A DNA stretch of 64,000 bases from assembly GCF_002387245.1 (NCBI RefSeq), contig NZ_DGLD01000019.1:448116-512115 (forward strand). The letters are read 5' to 3'. The stretch's first letter is position 1. Every line of letters starts with the position of its first letter. Under the pieces are notes generated by a model, which worked only from the letters and a program-made list of their open reading frames with translations, ran no database searches and was not told the origin of the DNA. The position numbers and the translations under genes are program-made. Below are positions 26,999 to 36,301 of the stretch, piece by piece. Source of the DNA: Brevundimonas sp. UBA4553. Its GTDB lineage: Bacteria; Pseudomonadota; Alphaproteobacteria; Caulobacterales; Caulobacteraceae.

Positions 26999-28518
26999 CA
27001 AGCGACTTTACCCGAGAACAGGGTTCTGAGGCGATCCCGGATCCGAAGCAGCAGGATCAGCAACCCGCCCTTGCGACCGTGATGGTCCAGCGCCGCCTTC
27101 CACCAGCCGCGCTGCACTTCGCCGCCAGGCGTTTCGTTGAACACCATCCAAGCGTCGTCGGCGGGACGATACGCGGGCCAGTCGGCACCCGGCGAACCTG
27201 TTTTGGCGAAATCAACCCATCGGGCGTGGATGGCGGTGCTGGTGGCGCGATCAGCGTCGGTCGCCAAGGGCGCGTCGTCAGGGCGATGGTCCAGCGTTTC
27301 AAAAATGTGGAAAATTTCAGCCGCGTGGCTAGCGCGGCGCATAGTGTCGCGCCGAGACTCTTCCACATAATCAAAGGCATATAGCCAGGACTTCGCGCGT
27401 CGTGGACGCGACGCCACCCAACGCGCCGGCGCAGCGAAGCCGAAGTCGCGGAAGCCGAGGCGGATCAGTTGCTCTTCATCGCCGACGGCCTCGGGATAGA
27501 GTTTGGCCGATTTGGCGTTCGGCTTGATCAACTGGCCGAACCGCTTCAGCCCGCCGCCGTAGTTGAGGAGGGAGTCCTCGCCGCTGTTGACCCCGATCAT
27601 CATCGGCACGTCGGTGAAGTCACCGTTGGCGAAGGCGCTGATCGGGTCCCGTTCCAGCAGACGTCCGTCAATGACCGGACCAAAGGCGCTCTCTACGGCA
27701 GTGAGCGAGGCGGACGGAACGGCGCGCAGGGCGCCGGCGTCCGCATTAGTCAGACCTATGGCGGCCGCCGTCGCCAAACCCCGTCGATAGGCGGTCTTCA
27801 GCGGCGTGGCGGGCAGCCAGCCGCCGCCGGATTGGACGATAACCTTGTGGAACAACCCGCTCGCTTGCGGTGTCGTCATCAGGGCCAGGATGTCGAGGCC
27901 GCCCGCAGATTCTCCGAACAGGGTGATGTTGGCAGCGTCGCCGCCGAAGGCCGCTATGTGCGCCCGGACCCATTCCAGCGCCGCGATCTGATCCAGGAGC
28001 CCCTGATTGCCCAAAGGCTCATCAACCGGAGCCTCGGCCGTGAGCGCCGGGTGTGCAAAGAAGCCGAACTGGCCCAGGCGGTAGTTCACGCTGACCAGCA
28101 CCACGCCGTCGCGGGCGAAAGCGCCGCCGTCATAGAAGGGCAGGGAACCCGCCCCCATCCGGTTCGACCCGCCGTGAAGCCACAGCATGACCGGGGCGGG
28201 ACGCGTCGTATCGACCGGAGTCCAGATATTCAGGGTCAGGCAGTCCTCGCTGGTCGGCTCGGGCGCGCCGCCAATGGAGACGATGTCGGCCACGTCGGCG
28301 GGGCCGGCCTGTGGGGCCGCTGGACCGAACTCCGTCGCCTCGCGGACACCCGTCCATGCAGGGAAGGGCCGCGGTGCGCGCCAGCGCAACTCGCCCACAG
28401 GGGCGGCGGCGTAGGGTATGCCGCGAAACACATTCGCCGCCCCATCGCGCAAGCCCCTCAGGCTTCCGGACACAGTGTGAACGACGGGCTGCGTCGCAGC
28501 ATGAGTGATCTGATCCAT
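26998..28518 (-). CDS. Type B carboxylesterase
   Basis: A 506-residue alpha/beta-hydrolase of the carboxylesterase/lipase type B family. The oxyanion region VMLWLHGGSNRMGAGS, the nucleophile motif LFGESAGG, the glutamate region GVNSGEDSLLNYG and the catalytic His in RASHAAEIFHIF are all visible. Start chosen at ATG 28518 (MDQITHAATQ) because GGAGGG precedes it; the frame remains open another 93 bases without protein character. No clear signal peptide, so it is probably cytoplasmic. It lies in a unit with a TetR gene and is divergent from a TonB receptor, suggesting uptake and hydrolysis of an ester compound. The substrate cannot be named. Confidence 0.88.
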   Translation of the reverse strand: MDQITHAATQPVVHTVSGSLRGLRDGAANVFRGIPYAAAPVGELRWRAPRPFPAWTGVREATEFGPAAPQAGPADVADIVSIGGAPEPTSEDCLTLNIWTPVDTTRPAPVMLWLHGGSNRMGAGSLPFYDGGAFARDGVVLVSVNYRLGQFGFFAHPALTAEAPVDEPLGNQGLLDQIAALEWVRAHIAAFGGDAANITLFGESAGGLDILALMTTPQASGLFHKVIVQSGGGWLPATPLKTAYRRGLATAAAIGLTNADAGALRAVPSASLTAVESAFGPVIDGRLLERDPISAFANGDFTDVPMMIGVNSGEDSLLNYGGGLKRFGQLIKPNAKSAKLYPEAVGDEEQLIRLGFRDFGFAAPARWVASRPRRAKSWLYAFDYVEESRRDTMRRASHAAEIFHIFETLDHRPDDAPLATDADRATSTAIHARWVDFAKTGSPGADWPAYRPADDAWMVFNETPGGEVQRGWWKAALDHHGRKGGLLILLLRIRDRLRTLFSGKVA

Positions 28519-28604
28519 GGTCCGTCCCTCCGGGCGCGATCTTCGCCGCGCTTCTTCACTTGAGAATGAACAACGCTCGGTCGGCTGTCGAGCGGCATTG
28601 TGAA

Positions 28605-28632
28605 ACATCATTCATGAGCAAATGAATGATGT
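28605..28632. promoter_or_regulatory. Perfect 11-bp inverted repeat, candidate TetR operator
   Basis: ACATCATTCAT (28605-28615) and ATGAATGATGT (28622-28632) are perfect inverted copies with a 6-base spacer (GAGCAA). The site lies in the divergent space between the esterase and the TonB receptor. A TTGACA starting at 28632 abuts the right arm, so binding there would block a promoter for the receptor. Symmetry and size (28 bp) are typical of TetR operators. Confidence 0.8.
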
Positions 28633-28714
28633 TGACAGCGGGGCTGTTCGCGGACCACCGTCGGACCAACACAGATCAGCGGCGATCAAACGACCGCGTG
28701 GAGAGGAACCGAGA

Positions 28715-30949
28715 ATGCGATCGACAGCACAATTGCGCCTGGCGCTGATGACCAGCGCCTTCATCACGGCCTCGCTTTGCGCGGCGCCCGCCCTGGCCCA
28801 GCAAGCGACGGACACCGAGCAGGTGTCCAGCATCGACGATATCGTTGTGACGGCCCGGCGACGCGAGGAAACGCTCAAGGACGTGCCGGTGGCCGTCAGC
28901 GCCATCAGCGCCGAGCGTCTGGATGAGACCGGAGCCGCCGATATCACCACCCTGCAACAGCAGACGCCGAACGCCACCGTACAGATCGCTCGCGGCACGA
29001 ACTCGACGCTCACCAGCTTCATCCGGGGTGTTGGCCAGCAGGATCCGCTCTGGGGCTTTGAGCCTGGCGTCGGCCTTTATGTCGATGATGTCTATGTGGC
29101 CCGTCCGCAGGGCGCCGTGCTGGACATCTTCGACATCGAGCGTCTGGAGGTCCTGCGGGGACCGCAGGGCACGCTCTATGGTCGAAACACCATCGGCGGT
29201 GCGATCAAGTACGTCACAAAACGCCTGGGTCAGGACCCTGAACTGGACCTTAGGGCAGCGTACGGTAGCTACAATCAGCTAGATCTGATCGCTTCGGGTT
29301 CGACCCCGCTGAACGACACCCTGCGGATCGGCGGCGCGATCGCGCGTTACACCCGCGACGGCTACGGGACCAACCTGACCACTGGCGCTGAGCACTACAA
29401 CAAGGACGTCACCGCAGGGCGCCTGAGCGTTGAATGGACGCCCAGCGATGACCTGTTCTTCCGCCTAGCCGGCGACATCACTGAGGATGAGTCCAACGCC
29501 CGTCACGGCTATCGCCTCAAGGCGCCGATGACCGATGGCATCTATGACACCCGCGCGGGCATCGGCGACGAGGGCTATGTCCGCACGCGCGGCCTCTCCT
29601 TCACCGGCGAGTGGAACGTCAATGACGCCATGACCTTCAAATCCGTTACGGCCTGGCGCGATGGCGATACGAAGGGCGATGGCATCGACTTCGACGGTCT
29701 GCCGCAACCGATCCTCGACATTCCCGGCTATTACGCCGACAGCCAGTTCACGCAGGAATTCCAACTGCTGTTCGAAGGCGAGCGCTGGCAGGGCGTGGCG
29801 GGCCTCTTCTACATGGACGCCTCGGCCGAGGGAGCGTTCGACACCGTCATCGGCCTTTATCCCAGCATGGGGCCGGGGCTGCCCGCGGGTCTGACGACCT
29901 ATACCGGCGGCAAGGTGGACACCGAAAGCTTCGCCGTCTTCGCCGACTTCAGCTACGATCTGACGGACCAACTGTCGCTGTCGGTTGGCGGTCGCTGGAC
30001 CCAGGACAAGAAGAGCGTCGACCAACTCCGCCAGAACTATCTGGGCATCAAGAGCCCGTTCTTCGGCAATAACGCCGCCATCCCCGCCGGCGCTCCTGCC
30101 ACCGACTACACCAACTTGGACACATATTCGGAGTTCACGCCGCGCATCAGCGCCAGCTACAAGTTCACGCCGGAACTGACGGGCTACGCCTCTTACGGAC
30201 GGGGCTTCAAGTCGGGAGGTTTCGACATGCGCGGCGACGCCTCCCTCTATCCCGAGACGATCAACGGCTATCAGCCGGAGTTGGTGGATACCTACGAGAT
30301 TGGCCTGAAGGGGTCGCTGCTGGACCGCCGCATCAACTTCGCCACCGCACTGTTCAAGTCGGACTACACGGACCAGCAGATCACGTCGCAGTTCTTTATC
30401 CCGCCGGCCTCGGTCGTCAGCTTTGTGGATAATGCGGGCTCCAGCGAAATCTGGGGCTGGGAGTTGGAAGCCAGCGCGCGCCTGACCGACAGCTTTGTCC
30501 CGCGCCTGACGCTGGGTTATCTGGACGCCAAGTTCAACGAGTTCGTCACCTTCAACCCTCTGACGGGCCAGCGTGAGAACATGGCCGATCAGCGGGCGTT
30601 CCAGAACACCCCGGATTGGACCGCAAATATCGCGCTGCCCTACAGCTTCGATATGGGAGATCGCGGTTCGCTGATCTTTACGCCAATGGCGTCCTATCGT
30701 GGCGCGACCCAGATGTTCGAGACGGCCATACCCCTGCTCGATCAGGGCGCATACTGGCTATACGACGCCACTCTGATGTGGACGGCGCAGGATGACCGCT
30801 ATCGGGTCAGCCTGGCTGGCCGCAACCTGTCCGACGAACGCTATCGCGCGGGCGGTTACAACTTCCCAGGCGCGATTACGGGTGACTCCGTCATCGGCTT
30901 CTACGGTGCGCCTCGCACTGTCACTCTGAGCGTTACGGCGTCGTTCTAG
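28715..30949 (+). CDS. TonB-dependent outer-membrane receptor
   Basis: A 744-residue receptor predicted to import a scarce compound across the outer membrane using TonB energy. It has a signal peptide (LALMTSAFITASLCAAPALAQ), a TonB box-like IDDIVVTARRREE, a plug domain with DVPVAVSAISAERL and LEVLRGPQGTLYGRNTIGG, and a 22-strand barrel ending in Phe (RTVTLSVTASF). Start ATG 28715 has GAGAGGA upstream. It pairs across a palindrome with a carboxylesterase and TetR gene, so its cargo is probably an ester. It is of the general 'iron complex/vitamin-like' type, which does not fix the cargo. Confidence 0.9.
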   Translation: MRSTAQLRLALMTSAFITASLCAAPALAQQATDTEQVSSIDDIVVTARRREETLKDVPVAVSAISAERLDETGAADITTLQQQTPNATVQIARGTNSTLTSFIRGVGQQDPLWGFEPGVGLYVDDVYVARPQGAVLDIFDIERLEVLRGPQGTLYGRNTIGGAIKYVTKRLGQDPELDLRAAYGSYNQLDLIASGSTPLNDTLRIGGAIARYTRDGYGTNLTTGAEHYNKDVTAGRLSVEWTPSDDLFFRLAGDITEDESNARHGYRLKAPMTDGIYDTRAGIGDEGYVRTRGLSFTGEWNVNDAMTFKSVTAWRDGDTKGDGIDFDGLPQPILDIPGYYADSQFTQEFQLLFEGERWQGVAGLFYMDASAEGAFDTVIGLYPSMGPGLPAGLTTYTGGKVDTESFAVFADFSYDLTDQLSLSVGGRWTQDKKSVDQLRQNYLGIKSPFFGNNAAIPAGAPATDYTNLDTYSEFTPRISASYKFTPELTGYASYGRGFKSGGFDMRGDASLYPETINGYQPELVDTYEIGLKGSLLDRRINFATALFKSDYTDQQITSQFFIPPASVVSFVDNAGSSEIWGWELEASARLTDSFVPRLTLGYLDAKFNEFVTFNPLTGQRENMADQRAFQNTPDWTANIALPYSFDMGDRGSLIFTPMASYRGATQMFETAIPLLDQGAYWLYDATLMWTAQDDRYRVSLAGRNLSDERYRAGGYNFPGAITGDSVIGFYGAPRTVTLSVTASF

Positions 30950-30960
30950 ATCGCCTGATG

Positions 30961-30993
30961 CCTCTCCCGCAGGAGCAACGCCTGTGGGAGAGG
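30961..30993 (+). terminator. Hairpin terminator after the TonB receptor
   Basis: CCTCTCCCGCAGG (30961-30973) pairs with CCTGTGGGAGAGG (30981-30993) with one G-T pair around a 7-base loop; TATTGTGTT follows. It lies 11 bp after the receptor stop and just 8 bp before the end of the opposite-strand gene, so it may serve both. Confidence 0.75.
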
Positions 30994-31000
30994 TATTGTG

Positions 31001-31405
31001 TTAGTCCTCGTCGTCGGCGCCGATGACGGCGCTCGCGACCAGATCGCGCCACGTAGGATCGGTGTCATCGACTAGATCAACGTCGTCCATCAGAGCGACC
31101 GCGCCGCTGCCGTCGGGCAAAACCAGGCCGAGAACCTCCATGGCTTCGCCATCGGATCCGATATGCGTCTCGGCCTGAACGGCGACCGCCGCCTGTTCGC
31201 CATCGTCCTCCCACCAGATGAGCGGTTGGGGCAGGTCCATCTCGATCGGTCTGGCGTCGTCAGTATCGGCCAGAGCGAAAATGGCCCGACGCGCCTGAAC
31301 ATCCTCCAAGGTTGCAACCGCGCCGATGAAGGGCGTCAGGCGTGACCAGTCGTCGACGTCGAAGCCGCCGCCGTCGTCATCATAGTCATCGAAATCCTGG
31401 CTCAT
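31001..31405 (-). CDS. Very acidic hypothetical protein
   Basis: A 134-residue protein of unknown family. It opens with MSQDFDDYDDDGGGFDVDD and ends in ADDED, with clusters of Asp/Glu throughout and no membrane segment, Cys pair or signal. The middle (LPQPLIWWEDDGEQAAVAVQ) looks like a compact beta-rich domain. Start at ATG 31405 is supported by GAGGAG seven bases upstream; the frame is open 42 bases more. It is a single gene, flanked by a terminator on one side and the sigma factor gene on the other. Being a real gene is likely from codon pattern and the ribosome site. Confidence 0.65.
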   Translation of the reverse strand: MSQDFDDYDDDGGGFDVDDWSRLTPFIGAVATLEDVQARRAIFALADTDDARPIEMDLPQPLIWWEDDGEQAAVAVQAETHIGSDGEAMEVLGLVLPDGSGAVALMDDVDLVDDTDPTWRDLVASAVIGADDED

Positions 31406-31572
31406 GCGCCGCTCCTCATTGTCAGGTCTCTCTAGCGCCGTCGGCATTTGAAGTAACCAACGAACCTTGAGGCGGACGGCAGAGGCAAGGCTGCGCCTTT
31501 AAATGAACATTGAAATTCATCGCATTTGTCACAGGCGGTCCTTATAGCCACGCTTATTGAGGGAGCGTTGCG

Positions 31573-32082
31573 TTGATCGGTCACGAGCATGAGGTAGGGC
31601 GGACCCTGGCGGCCCAGAACCAGGTGCTTCTGGCCTATGTTCGGCGAAGACTGACCACGGCAGGTGACGCCGAGGATGTCGCGCAGGAGGCGATCATGCG
31701 CGTTCTGGCGCGCGCTCGCGAGACCCTGATCACCGATCCATTATCCTACGCCATGCGAGCGGCGCGGAACATCCTGATCGATCGCGGCCGCCGCGTCGCC
31801 AACATGCCGCTGGATGACCTGGAGGCGGCAGATGTTCCCATCGATAGCGGGGCAACGCCGCTTGAGGCGCTGGACATGAGTGAGCGATTGAGATTGTGTC
31901 AAAGCGCGCTGGAGGCCATGCCGCCTCTGCGACGCGAAATTTTCCTGCGGCGTCGCGCCAGCGACGAATCCTACGAAAAGATCGCCTTCGATCTGAAGCT
32001 GTCGGTAGAGGCGGCGCAGAAACACTATAGCCGCGCAGCCCAGACCTTGCGCCAGACGGCGGAGGGCCGCCATGTCGACTAA
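31573..32082 (+). CDS. FecI-type ECF sigma factor
   Basis: A 169-residue extracytoplasmic-function sigma factor. Region 2 includes GDAEDVAQEAIMRVLARA, then DPLSYAMRAARNILIDRGRR; region 4 is LEAMPPLRREIFLRRRASDE followed by the helix KIAFDLKLSVEAAQKHYSRA. The TTG start has GAGGGAG seven bases upstream. The fecR-like anti-sigma gene overlaps it by 11 bp, and an STN-domain TonB receptor follows, the classical surface-signalling arrangement. It probably directs transcription of the receptor and phosphatase genes downstream. Confidence 0.88.
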   Translation: MIGHEHEVGRTLAAQNQVLLAYVRRRLTTAGDAEDVAQEAIMRVLARARETLITDPLSYAMRAARNILIDRGRRVANMPLDDLEAADVPIDSGATPLEALDMSERLRLCQSALEAMPPLRREIFLRRRASDESYEKIAFDLKLSVEAAQKHYSRAAQTLRQTAEGRHVD

Positions 32083-33037
32083 GGTCGTGAACTCCAGGGA
32101 TGACCGCGAGGCGGCGTTGTGGGCTGATGCGCGACGCGAGGCGAGTTGGTCCAGCGCCCGACAGGCGGCTTTGGATCAATGGCTGGACGGGCGACCTGAC
32201 CGTGCGGACCTTTTGCGCAGACATGAGGCGCTGATCGATGACGCGGCCGTCATCTGGGCGACGCAGCGCGTGTTGCGTGCGCGACCGGCGCGACGACGCT
32301 TCGTGTCCTGGCCGCGCGGCGCTGTGGCGGGAGCTGGGCTGGCTGGCGTCATGGGAGCGATCGCTTTGATGATCGTCGGTCTGCCTCAGGGGGATCTTAT
32401 CGTGGGCGCCCGTGGCGTCCCGCAACCCATCGCTCTGGCGGATGGCTCGGCGGTTCGACTGAACGGCCAGAGCCAGGTGCGGGTCGATCTTGGTGCGAAT
32501 GAACGTGTCCTGCACCTCAAGGGTGAGGGGTTTTTCGAGGTCGCGCCGGACAAGACGCGGCCCTTTTCCGTTGAGGTGGACGGCACGCGCGTCATCGCCG
32601 TCGGAACGCGTTTCAATGTCGATCAGCGCCAGACGCCCGCAGGCAAGGTGGTCGAGGTCGTGGTGTTTGAAGGGGTCGTCAAGGTCGTCTCCGATCGAGG
32701 CATGACGATGAGGGTTCTCGCTGGCGAGCGGGCCACAGTGTCTGGCGGCGTCGTCGAACACGCACCCTTGGCGCGACCGGAGGCTGAGACTGACGTGCCG
32801 TCGTGGGCCAAGGGGTGGCTAGAGTTTGAGGAAGCGACCCTGGCGAGCGTGGTCGAGGAGATGGAACGCACGACCGGCGTCAAGGTCAGGCTGGCCGATC
32901 CGACCGTGGCGCGCGCCATGATCAGCGGTCGTTTCGCCTATGATCGGCCCGAGAACGCTCTTGCGGCCATGGTAGGAATTCATGGCTTCAAACTGACTCG
33001 TCTGGGAACGGATCATTTTGAGATTTCCGAAGGTTAG
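32072..33037 (+). CDS. FecR-type anti-sigma factor
   Basis: A 321-residue inner-membrane regulator. The N-terminal cytoplasmic part (about residues 10-70, AALWADARREASWSSARQAA) is the DUF4880-like sigma-binding region; one membrane segment follows near residues 87-108 (VAGAGLAGVMGAIALMIVGL). The periplasmic FecR domain runs from about 115 to 215 (RLNGQSQVRVDLGANERVLH, GEGFFEVAPDKTRPFSVEV), and the C-terminus resembles the STN-like domain found in these proteins. It should read the signal of the neighbouring receptor through that receptor's STN domain. It overlaps the sigma gene. Confidence 0.88.
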   Translation: MSTKVVNSRDDREAALWADARREASWSSARQAALDQWLDGRPDRADLLRRHEALIDDAAVIWATQRVLRARPARRRFVSWPRGAVAGAGLAGVMGAIALMIVGLPQGDLIVGARGVPQPIALADGSAVRLNGQSQVRVDLGANERVLHLKGEGFFEVAPDKTRPFSVEVDGTRVIAVGTRFNVDQRQTPAGKVVEVVVFEGVVKVVSDRGMTMRVLAGERATVSGGVVEHAPLARPEAETDVPSWAKGWLEFEEATLASVVEEMERTTGVKVRLADPTVARAMISGRFAYDRPENALAAMVGIHGFKLTRLGTDHFEISEG

Positions 33038-33134
33038 GCAACGTTGAGGGCAAGTTTTCATGACGGCTGTCAGGAGTTCTTTCGTCGCCGTCTAACCCCG
33101 TAACGATCAAGTTCGATCGCAGGGGATTTACCGA

Positions 33135-36100
33135 ATGCCTATCTACAAGACCGGCCTTCTGACAGCGGCTGCGGTCGCTGTTCTTACGTCCGTCGCCGCA
33201 CCAGCCTACGCTTGGCAGGCCGCCAGTAACATCGAAGCGCGCGTGGCCGTCGCTATTCCCGCCCAGGATCTGGGTCGGGCGCTTCAGACCCTGTCGCGCG
33301 ATACGGGGCTGCAGATCGTCTTCGATCCCGGCCTGACGCGCGGGCGGACCTCCAACGCCGTTTCGGGGGCGATGGCTCCGCGCGAAGCGCTACGTCGCAT
33401 GATCGCCGGCTCGGGCGTCGAGGCGCGCGACGTGCGCGGCGTTCTGACCCTGGTGCGCCAGTCCGCGGACGCGAGCGCCACGGCTCCCGACGCATTCGAA
33501 GTCGAGGACGTGCAGGTGGTCGGTTATGCGGCTGGTCTGCGCCGGTCGCTGGACGCCAAGCGTCAGGCCGACTTCATCTCGGACGTGATCAGCGCCGACG
33601 ACATGGGGGATCTGCCGGCCAACAACGTGGCCGAATCCCTGTCGCGTCTTCCGGGCGTCAACGCTGTGCGCAACCACACGACGGGCGAGGGCGACCGCAT
33701 CACCATTCGCGGCCTGTCGACCGAGCTGAACAACTACACCATGAACGGCGTGCGCATGGGTGGGGCCGGTTCGCCGGGCGACAACTTCTATCGCGGCGTC
33801 CGCCTCAGCTTTCTGCCGCCCGAAGGCATCGACTCGATCACCGTCATCAAAAGCCTGACGCCGGACCGCGACGGCGACGCCCTCGGCGGCACGATCGACA
33901 TTCGTACGCCCACCGCTTTCGATCATGATCCGGTCTATGGCGTCGTGTCGGCCTCGGTCGGCATGCTGGACAAGTTCGACGACGAAAAATCGGGTGAGCT
34001 CTCAGGCTCGTTTGGACGCCAGTTCAACGACAACTGGGGCCTGTTCGTCACCGGCAGCTGGTCGCGTCGCAAGTCGCAGTTCGAAGAGAATGGGGTGGAC
34101 GGCGATAACCAGCCCTCCGTCTGGTACGCCGACAGCGAGACCATGGGCTGGGACACCGACACTTTCGTCATGCGCGGCATGAACATCGGTTTCGGCGAGA
34201 CCGAGGTTGAGCGTCACGGCTTGAACGCCAGCCTCGACTACCGCGGCGTGGATCACGATTTCCACCTGCGCGGCCAGTTCAACGAGTACACGAAGGAGGA
34301 GTTCGGCAATCGCCTGAACTTCCGCAACGACACCGGCCGAAACTCCGCTCGTCTGAGCCAGGTCGACAAGACCATGACCGGCCTGCTGCGTCCCGAGGAC
34401 GCCGTGATCGGCACGGACGCCAAACTGGGGCGCATCTACAACTACACCACGGCCCAGATTGTGGACCGCGACAAGGACGGCCGCATCACCGACGCTGACC
34501 GCTCGACGCGCTCCTATTATACTCTGGACGGCGCCTCGGGGACCTGGGACCCGCAGGGCTTCCGCCTGCGTCGCTTTTGGGAAGGCTCGCGTGAGACGGG
34601 CACGGTGATGTCCCTCAACCTCGGCGGCGTCAGCCGCGTGGGCGACTTCACGGTCGACTACGACGTCTCCTACGCCAAATCGGAGGACAACACCGACGAC
34701 AGCTACGAGATGGAGTTCCGCAGCGACAAGTACGGCTGGTTGGGCAACAAGGGGGTCAACGTCACCAACTTCGGCGACAGTCGTTTCCCCAAGTGGGTGC
34801 TGAACGACGCCGGAATGGCGGCGATCCACGATAACAGCCAGTATGACTTCAGCGGTCTGTCGGGTGAGATCGGCGGCGCGCAGGAAGAGTTGTGGCAGGG
34901 CCAGTTCAACGTCGAATGGCGCCCCGTCTCGACCTGGCTGGAAGCCGTCAAGGCGGGCGGCAAGTACTATAGCTCCAAGCGCTCGACCTATAGCGGCGAG
35001 TTCATGGACCTGGACGCCAGCGGCACCCTGGCCGACTTCTCGCGCTTCTATGGCAAGGAAGTCACCAGCCTGTTCGACGGCGAGTATTCGGGCCTCTATC
35101 GCCTAGGCACGGTGATCGACAACGACGCCATGCTGGCCGAACTGCAGCGCGCGATGGAAGGTCAAAGCGACTTCTTCGACGGCTTCGCCACCGATCCCGC
35201 CAACGCCGAACTGAGCGGCGAGGACAGCTTCACCTTCAAGGAGAACATCTTCGCCGGCTACCTGATGGCGACGGCCCGCTTCGGTCAGGCGCAGATTCTG
35301 GGCGGCGTCCGGGTGGAGAGCACCAACAACGAGATCGACGCCTATATCCTGGATGAGGTCCAGGGGGCGCACTTCGCCACGGATAAGAGCGACTTCGTCA
35401 ACGTCCTGCCGTCGATCCACCTCAACTATGATCTGGATGACCGGACCAAGGTCCGCGCCGCCATCTGGACCAGCTTCGCCCGCCCGGACATCGCCCGTAT
35501 GTCGTCGGCGCGCGAGTATGGCTACGACAGCGACCCGGACGGCGACGGCACGGTGAACCCGAAAAGCGAATGGCTGTTGGTCGCTATCGAACAGGGCAAC
35601 CCGGATCTGAAGCCGATGAAGGCGGTCAACTACGACCTCTCCATCGAACGCTACAACGGCGACACCGGCGCCTATTCGCTGGGCCTGTTCTACAAGGATA
35701 TCGAGAACTTCCTGTACCGTTCCTCGTCGTCGAACATCCGCGACGGGACGGCGGGCGTGAACACCGGTCCCGATGGCGTCACGATTTCCAAGCCCAACAA
35801 CGGCAAGTGGGCGCGGGTCTACGGCGTCGAGATGAGCGCCCAGCAGGTCTTCCACTGGCTGCCCGGTCCGTTGGCCGGGCTTGGAGCCAGCGTCAATCTG
35901 ACTTTGCAGAAGTCGGAGGCTGAGACCGGCATTTCCTGGCATCCAGAAGGTTACACCTTGCCGCTGATGGAGACGCCGGAGGCGGTCGCCAACGTGCAGA
36001 TCTTCTGGGCGCGGGACGGCTGGGAGGCCTATGCCGCCTACAGCTATCAGTCGGAATTCCTCGAAGGCATCCAGGACTTCGGCAACAATCCCTATGAGCA

Positions 36101-36287
36101 GGACTACGAGTTCGTGGACCTGAACGTGCGGCGCAAGCTGTGGAACGGGGCGACGGCGTCGCTGCAGGTCCAGAACCTCTTCGACAACCACACCTACTGG
36201 TACACAGCCGGCGCCAGCACGGGCTCCAGCCGCGCCTATATCAAGAACGGGCGGTCGATCTCGGTCGGCCTGACCTACGTCTTCTGA
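33135..36287 (+). CDS. Large TonB-dependent receptor with STN signalling domain (Xanthomonas/Caulobacter type)
   Basis: A 1050-residue outer-membrane receptor. After the signal peptide (TAAAVAVLTSVAAPAYAWQA) an STN domain occupies about residues 40-115 (AIPAQDLGRALQTLSRDTGL), the part that talks to FecR. The plug opens with RQADFISDVISADDMGDLPANN and RITIRGLSTELNNYTMNGVR, the signature of the long TonB receptors frequent in Caulobacter and Xanthomonas. The barrel ends in Phe (SISVGLTYVF). The purple-acid-type phosphatase begins 14 bp after its stop, so the cargo may be phosphate-containing. Related receptors carry oligosaccharides or other organic compounds; a metal chelate is not excluded. 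Confidence 0.9.
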   Translation: MPIYKTGLLTAAAVAVLTSVAAPAYAWQAASNIEARVAVAIPAQDLGRALQTLSRDTGLQIVFDPGLTRGRTSNAVSGAMAPREALRRMIAGSGVEARDVRGVLTLVRQSADASATAPDAFEVEDVQVVGYAAGLRRSLDAKRQADFISDVISADDMGDLPANNVAESLSRLPGVNAVRNHTTGEGDRITIRGLSTELNNYTMNGVRMGGAGSPGDNFYRGVRLSFLPPEGIDSITVIKSLTPDRDGDALGGTIDIRTPTAFDHDPVYGVVSASVGMLDKFDDEKSGELSGSFGRQFNDNWGLFVTGSWSRRKSQFEENGVDGDNQPSVWYADSETMGWDTDTFVMRGMNIGFGETEVERHGLNASLDYRGVDHDFHLRGQFNEYTKEEFGNRLNFRNDTGRNSARLSQVDKTMTGLLRPEDAVIGTDAKLGRIYNYTTAQIVDRDKDGRITDADRSTRSYYTLDGASGTWDPQGFRLRRFWEGSRETGTVMSLNLGGVSRVGDFTVDYDVSYAKSEDNTDDSYEMEFRSDKYGWLGNKGVNVTNFGDSRFPKWVLNDAGMAAIHDNSQYDFSGLSGEIGGAQEELWQGQFNVEWRPVSTWLEAVKAGGKYYSSKRSTYSGEFMDLDASGTLADFSRFYGKEVTSLFDGEYSGLYRLGTVIDNDAMLAELQRAMEGQSDFFDGFATDPANAELSGEDSFTFKENIFAGYLMATARFGQAQILGGVRVESTNNEIDAYILDEVQGAHFATDKSDFVNVLPSIHLNYDLDDRTKVRAAIWTSFARPDIARMSSAREYGYDSDPDGDGTVNPKSEWLLVAIEQGNPDLKPMKAVNYDLSIERYNGDTGAYSLGLFYKDIENFLYRSSSSNIRDGTAGVNTGPDGVTISKPNNGKWARVYGVEMSAQQVFHWLPGPLAGLGASVNLTLQKSEAETGISWHPEGYTLPLMETPEAVANVQIFWARDGWEAYAAYSYQSEFLEGIQDFGNNPYEQDYEFVDLNVRRKLWNGATASLQVQNLFDNHTYWYTAGASTGSSRAYIKNGRSISVGLTYVF

Positions 36288-36301
36288 TCGGGGAGGGGAT
36301 C

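Noticed and set aside
27469..28563. 364-codon plus-strand frame opposite the carboxylesterase
   Set aside because: The esterase catalytic motifs are on the minus strand; the plus reading has no motif and covers the esterase start.
33055..33090. TCATGACGGCTGTCAGG resembling half of a Pho box upstream of the STN receptor
   Set aside because: Only single CTGTCA-like halves are present, without a second half at the 11-bp spacing, so PhoB control cannot be claimed from sequence.
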